DNA of 64,000 nt, from assembly GCF_009857535.1 (NCBI RefSeq), contig NZ_WWCS01000015.1, positions 1 to 64,000 on the forward strand, given 5' to 3'. Source of the stretch: Duganella margarita (GTDB taxonomy: Bacteria > Pseudomonadota > Gammaproteobacteria > Burkholderiales > Burkholderiaceae_D). Positions within the stretch are counted from its first letter, which is position 1. The number at the start of each line of letters is the position of its first letter. The notes under the pieces are model-generated. The model searched no databases. It saw only the letters and a program-made list of their open reading frames with translations, and was not told where the DNA came from. Shown here piece after piece: positions 60,735 through 64,000 of the stretch. Position numbers and translations under genes: made by a program.

Positions 60735-62003
60735 TTGACTTACCTCATCGACCGTCGTTTGCAAGGCAAGAACAAGTCCGCCGTCAACCGCGAACGCTTC
60801 TTGCGGCGTTACAAATCGCAGATCAAGGACGCGGTGGGCCGCGCCATCAAGGGCCGCTCCATCACCGACGTTGAGAACGGCGAAAAGGTCTCCATCCCGG
60901 TCAAGGATGTGAGCGAGCCCTCCTTTGGCCACGCCCATGGCGGCGTGTGGGAAGTGGTCAACCCCGGTAACCAGGAATACCTGAAAGGCGACCAGATCAA
61001 CCGGCCCAAGGGCGGCGGCGGTTCCGGCCGCGGCAAGGCCGGCAATAGCGACCAGATGACCGAAGACGACTTCATCTTCGAACTGTCGCGCGAAGAATTC
61101 ATGAACTACTTCTTCGAGGACCTGGAACTGCCGCACATGGTCAAGACCCAGCTGACCGCCAGCACCGATTTCAAGAACCAGCGCGCCGGCTACAACATGT
61201 CCGGCACGCCGTCGAACATCCACGTGCTGCGTTCGCTGCGCGGCGCCCTGGGCCGGCGCATCGCGGTCGGCGGCGGTTCGCGCAAGCGCGTCGCCGAGGC
61301 CGAGCGCGAACTGGAACAGCTGCTGCTGGACGGCGCGCCGCTGCTGGACCCGCGCGTGATCGAGCTGAAGAAACTGATCCACCACCTGCACACCCGCCTG
61401 CTGGCGATTCCCTTCATCGATCCGTTCGACCTGCGCTACACCAACCGCATCAAGGTGCCCAAGCCGATGACGCAGGCGGTGATGTTCTGCATCATGGACG
61501 TGTCCGGTTCGATGGACGAGACGCGCAAGGACACCGCCAAGCGCTTCTTCATCCTGCTGTACCTGTTCCTCAAGCGCGTGTACGACAAGATCGAGGTGGT
61601 GTTCATCCGCCACCATACGGCAGCGGCGGAAGTGGACGAGGAAGAGTTCTTCCACTCGCGCGAATCGGGCGGCACGGTGGTGTCGTCGGCGCTGCATCTG
61701 CTGGACAAGATCATCGACGAGCGCTACGGCGGCGGCAGCTACAACGCCTACGTGGCGCAGGCGTCGGATGGCGACAACTGGGACAACGACTCGGTGCTGT
61801 GCCGCCAGCTGCTGGTCAACACCATCATGCCCAAGGTCCAGTATTACACCTACGTCGAAATTACCGATGGCCCGCCGCAAAACCTGTGGGAACAATATTC
61901 GCATGTGCCCGACCACCATCAGCATTTCGCCATGCAGAAAATCGTCACGCCGGCCGATATCTATCCGGTATTCCGTGAACTGTTCAAGAAGCAGCCGAAG
62001 TAG
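60735..62003 (+). CDS. yeaH: YeaH/YhbH family protein with von Willebrand A-like fold
   Basis: 422-aa DUF444 protein. The start is TTG 60735, giving MTYLIDRRLQGKNKSAVNRER as in relatives. GTAGGAGG lies six bases upstream, whereas the longer frame would run into the REP element. Seen: the DDFIFELSREEFMNYFFEDLELP block, and a VWA-like metal site in MFCIMDVSGSMDETRKDTAKRF. Partner of PrkA and SpoVR in many proteobacteria; molecular role unknown. Confidence 0.94.
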   Translation: MTYLIDRRLQGKNKSAVNRERFLRRYKSQIKDAVGRAIKGRSITDVENGEKVSIPVKDVSEPSFGHAHGGVWEVVNPGNQEYLKGDQINRPKGGGGSGRGKAGNSDQMTEDDFIFELSREEFMNYFFEDLELPHMVKTQLTASTDFKNQRAGYNMSGTPSNIHVLRSLRGALGRRIAVGGGSRKRVAEAERELEQLLLDGAPLLDPRVIELKKLIHHLHTRLLAIPFIDPFDLRYTNRIKVPKPMTQAVMFCIMDVSGSMDETRKDTAKRFFILLYLFLKRVYDKIEVVFIRHHTAAAEVDEEEFFHSRESGGTVVSSALHLLDKIIDERYGGGSYNAYVAQASDGDNWDNDSVLCRQLLVNTIMPKVQYYTYVEITDGPPQNLWEQYSHVPDHHQHFAMQKIVTPADIYPVFRELFKKQPK

Positions 62004-62015
62004 TGGATCCCATCT

Positions 62016-63554
62016 ATGAATGACATGACCGCCAAACCGCGTCACCCCAATGCCCTGCCCGAGCAATCGGAATGGACCTTTGAGCTGATCGAACAGATTC
62101 ACCAGGAAATCCGCCGCGTGGCCGAAGGCTTCGGGCTGGATACGTATCCAAACCAGCTGGAGATCATCACCGCCGAGCAGATGATGGACGCCTACACCTC
62201 GGTCGGCATGCCGGTGTCGTACAACCACTGGTCGTTCGGCAAGCATTTCCTCAGCACCGAGAAGGGCTACAAGCGCGGGCAGATGGGACTGGCGTACGAG
62301 ATCGTCATCAACTCCAATCCCTGCATCGCCTATCTGATGGAGGAAAACAGCCTGACCATGCAGTCGCTGGTGATCGCGCATGCGGCCTACGGCCACAACT
62401 CCTTCTTCAAAGGCAATTACCTGTTCCGCACCTGGACCGATGCCGAGGCCATCGTCGACTACATGGTGTTCGCCAAGAACTACATCGCCGAGTGCGAACA
62501 GCGCCACGGCATCGACGCGGTCGAGACGCTGCTCGATTCCTGCCATGCGATCCAGAACTACGGCGTCGACCGCTACAAGCGGCCAGCCAAGCTGTCGTTG
62601 ATGGAAGAGCGCGCGCGGCAGAAGGAACGCGAAGCCTATGTGCAGTCGCAGCTTAACGACCTGTGGCGCACCTTGCCGCGCCGCGAGGAGGAAGAAACCG
62701 CCAAGGCGGCCAAGCGCTTCCCGGTCGAGCCGGAAGAAAACCTGCTGTACTTCATCGAGAAGTACGCGCCGCTGCTGGAGCCGTGGCAACGCGAGATGGT
62801 GCGGATCGTCCGCAAGATCTCGCAGTACTTCTACCCCCAGCGCCAGACCCAGGTGATGAATGAGGGCTGGGCCACCTTCTGGCATTACACCATCCTCAAC
62901 CAGTTGTACGATGAGAGCGTGATCGGCGACGGCTTCATGATGGAGTTCCTCAAGAGCCATACCAACGTGGTGTACCAGCCGCCGGTCAACAGCCCGCACT
63001 ACAGCGGCATCAACCCGTATGCGCTGGGCTTTGCGATGATGACCGACATCCGCCGCATCTGCGAAAACCCGACCGACGAGGACCGCGAATGGTTCCCCGA
63101 CATCGCCGGCAGCGACTGGCAAAAGACGCTCGATTTCGCCATGCGCAATTTTAAGGACGAGAGCTTCATCGCCCAGTACCTGTCGCCCAAGCTGATCCGT
63201 GAGTTCCACTTCTTCGCCGTGCTGGACGACGACAATAACGAGAAGCTCAACGTCTCGGCCATCCACGACGACAGCGGCTACCGATACGTGCGCCAGCAAC
63301 TTGCGGAACAATATAATCTGGGTAACCGTGAGCCCAACATCCAGGTATGGTCGGTCAACACCCAGGACGACCGCGCGCTGACCTTGCGCCATACCCAGTT
63401 CCAGCGCCGTCCGCTCAACCAGCAGGCTGGCGAGGTGCTGAAACATGTTGCCCGCTTATGGGGCTTCGACGTCCATCTGGAAACAGTGGCGCCAAACGGC
63501 GAAGTCATCAGTACCTTGGAGGTCAGACGGGAGAAACGCGGCAGGATCCCGTGA
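62016..63554 (+). CDS. SpoVR family protein (YcgB)
   Basis: 512-aa SpoVR/YcgB protein: WTFELIEQIHQEIRRVAEGFGLD, FGKHFLSTEKGYKRGQMGLAYEIVINS, VIAHAAYGHNSFFKGN and VMNEGWATFWHYTILN are typical. The HxxxGH-like and NEGWA elements look like metal-site motifs. Despite the name the organism need not sporulate. It is 12 bases downstream of yeaH and last in the prkA cluster. Confidence 0.95.
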   Translation: MNDMTAKPRHPNALPEQSEWTFELIEQIHQEIRRVAEGFGLDTYPNQLEIITAEQMMDAYTSVGMPVSYNHWSFGKHFLSTEKGYKRGQMGLAYEIVINSNPCIAYLMEENSLTMQSLVIAHAAYGHNSFFKGNYLFRTWTDAEAIVDYMVFAKNYIAECEQRHGIDAVETLLDSCHAIQNYGVDRYKRPAKLSLMEERARQKEREAYVQSQLNDLWRTLPRREEEETAKAAKRFPVEPEENLLYFIEKYAPLLEPWQREMVRIVRKISQYFYPQRQTQVMNEGWATFWHYTILNQLYDESVIGDGFMMEFLKSHTNVVYQPPVNSPHYSGINPYALGFAMMTDIRRICENPTDEDREWFPDIAGSDWQKTLDFAMRNFKDESFIAQYLSPKLIREFHFFAVLDDDNNEKLNVSAIHDDSGYRYVRQQLAEQYNLGNREPNIQVWSVNTQDDRALTLRHTQFQRRPLNQQAGEVLKHVARLWGFDVHLETVAPNGEVISTLEVRREKRGRIP

Positions 63555-63625
63555 CCAACTAATATATAAGGCTTTTTTCAGGCGTCGTGTCTGCACCAGT
63601 TTCAGGCACGGCTCTTGCAAGAGTC

Positions 63626-63668
63626 AAAACCGGGGGCAGCGACGGCGCGCTGACCCCGGTTTTTTTTC
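63626..63668 (+). terminator. Intrinsic terminator after spoVR
   Basis: AAAACCGGGG (63626-63635) pairs with CCCCGGTTTT (63654-63663), an inner CAGC/GCTG stem extends it, and eight T follow the stem. It lies about 70 bases after the stop and ends the prkA operon. Confidence 0.92.
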
Positions 63669-64000
63669 GCGAATGCATGAGGCGGGACAGAAGTCAATAT
63701 TTTTCTGAAGCTACTTGTATAGTAGTGCCCGCTAGAATTTCACGAAAGAAACATTTACGGCCAAATTATCAACTGCCTGTAGTAAAACTACCGGCATAAA
63801 ATTCCGTTTTTGGCCTTAAGGGAAAACTAAGTAACGTCGTGGTGCGTGTACGCCCAAAAATGCGCCGTAGAGTCTTGCTCGTTGAGCCAGAACGGTGCAA
63901 AGGGAGCGCTACCACATAGGAAAACCCTATGAAATTTAACCGGTTTTAGGGATGAAAATTCTATGTAAAATCAAGAATTCGTATGTATAATTCGCCGACG
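63669..64000. other. AT-rich intergenic region at the right edge
   Basis: No gene is supported here. The region contains inverted repeats GTAGTAAAACTAC (near 63779) and CATAGG-AAAAC-CCTATG (63915-63931) and several A/T tracts. It looks like the 5' regulatory region of a gene beyond the window, but no promoter can be fixed. Confidence 0.4.

Overview
The window is GC-rich DNA from a motile betaproteobacterium, most likely Oxalobacteraceae (Massilia / Duganella / Janthinobacterium group). The reasons are the flagellar gene order (fliOPQR, flgA/flgB divergent, motC/motD next to fliA-flhG-flhF-flhA-flhB), the rluC/rne divergent pair, and a CqsA/LqsA-type alpha-hydroxyketone quorum-sensing locus of the kind called jqsA-jqsS-jqsR in Janthinobacterium. 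I saw no rRNA, tRNA, CRISPR array, insertion sequence or prophage.

Layout. 1-2407: end of the fliOPQR export-gate operon on +, with fliO cut by the window edge. 2483-12043: one 3186-codon gene made almost entirely of octapeptide repeats with a C-terminal calcium-binding module, ending at a strong bidirectional terminator. 12139-22968: flgL-K-J-I-H-G-F-E-D-C-B on the minus strand (rod, hook, rings, junction proteins). 23123-24716: flgA, flgM (with a sigma-28 promoter) and flgN on +. 24718-33790: minus-strand motD, motC, fliA, flhG, flhF, a PD-(D/E)XK (Rpn/DUF4351-type) gene, flhA and flhB. Together these encode most of the export gate, basal body, hook and early regulators of a polar-type flagellar system.

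33919-43048 is housekeeping: a fumarylacetoacetate-hydrolase family enzyme, a 16S rRNA pseudouridine synthase, a small unknown gene behind a perfect FNR-type box, sppA, a Rieske protein, a phosphoglycolate-phosphatase-like HAD enzyme, rluC, and divergent rne with a long leader. 43214-47722 carries molybdenum cofactor genes (moaA, a mobA-moeA fusion) and a FetAB-type exporter. 47673-50931 carries a CoA transferase, rmuC and a truncated haemoglobin on the minus strand.

50946-54635 is the signalling locus. It holds an autoinducer synthase (jqsA-like, minus strand) divergent from a membrane histidine kinase (jqsS-like) and an atypical response regulator (jqsR-like). The intergenic region holds one perfect and one near-perfect FNR/ANR-type box. 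With the globin gene immediately downstream of the synthase, this suggests oxygen control of the quorum-sensing system. 54713-63554 holds a FtsX-type permease, an adenine/adenosine deaminase, a small membrane protein, and the conserved prkA-yeaH-spoVR(ycgB) cluster. Two REP-like palindromic elements lie in this part.

Most noteworthy: the giant octad-repeat protein with a 134-residue super-repeat in the flagellar locus; the FNR-type boxes at the quorum-sensing locus; the FNR box with class II spacing in front of an unknown 99-aa gene; the Rpn-type gene inserted between flhA and flhF; and a FlhG with a degenerate P-loop.
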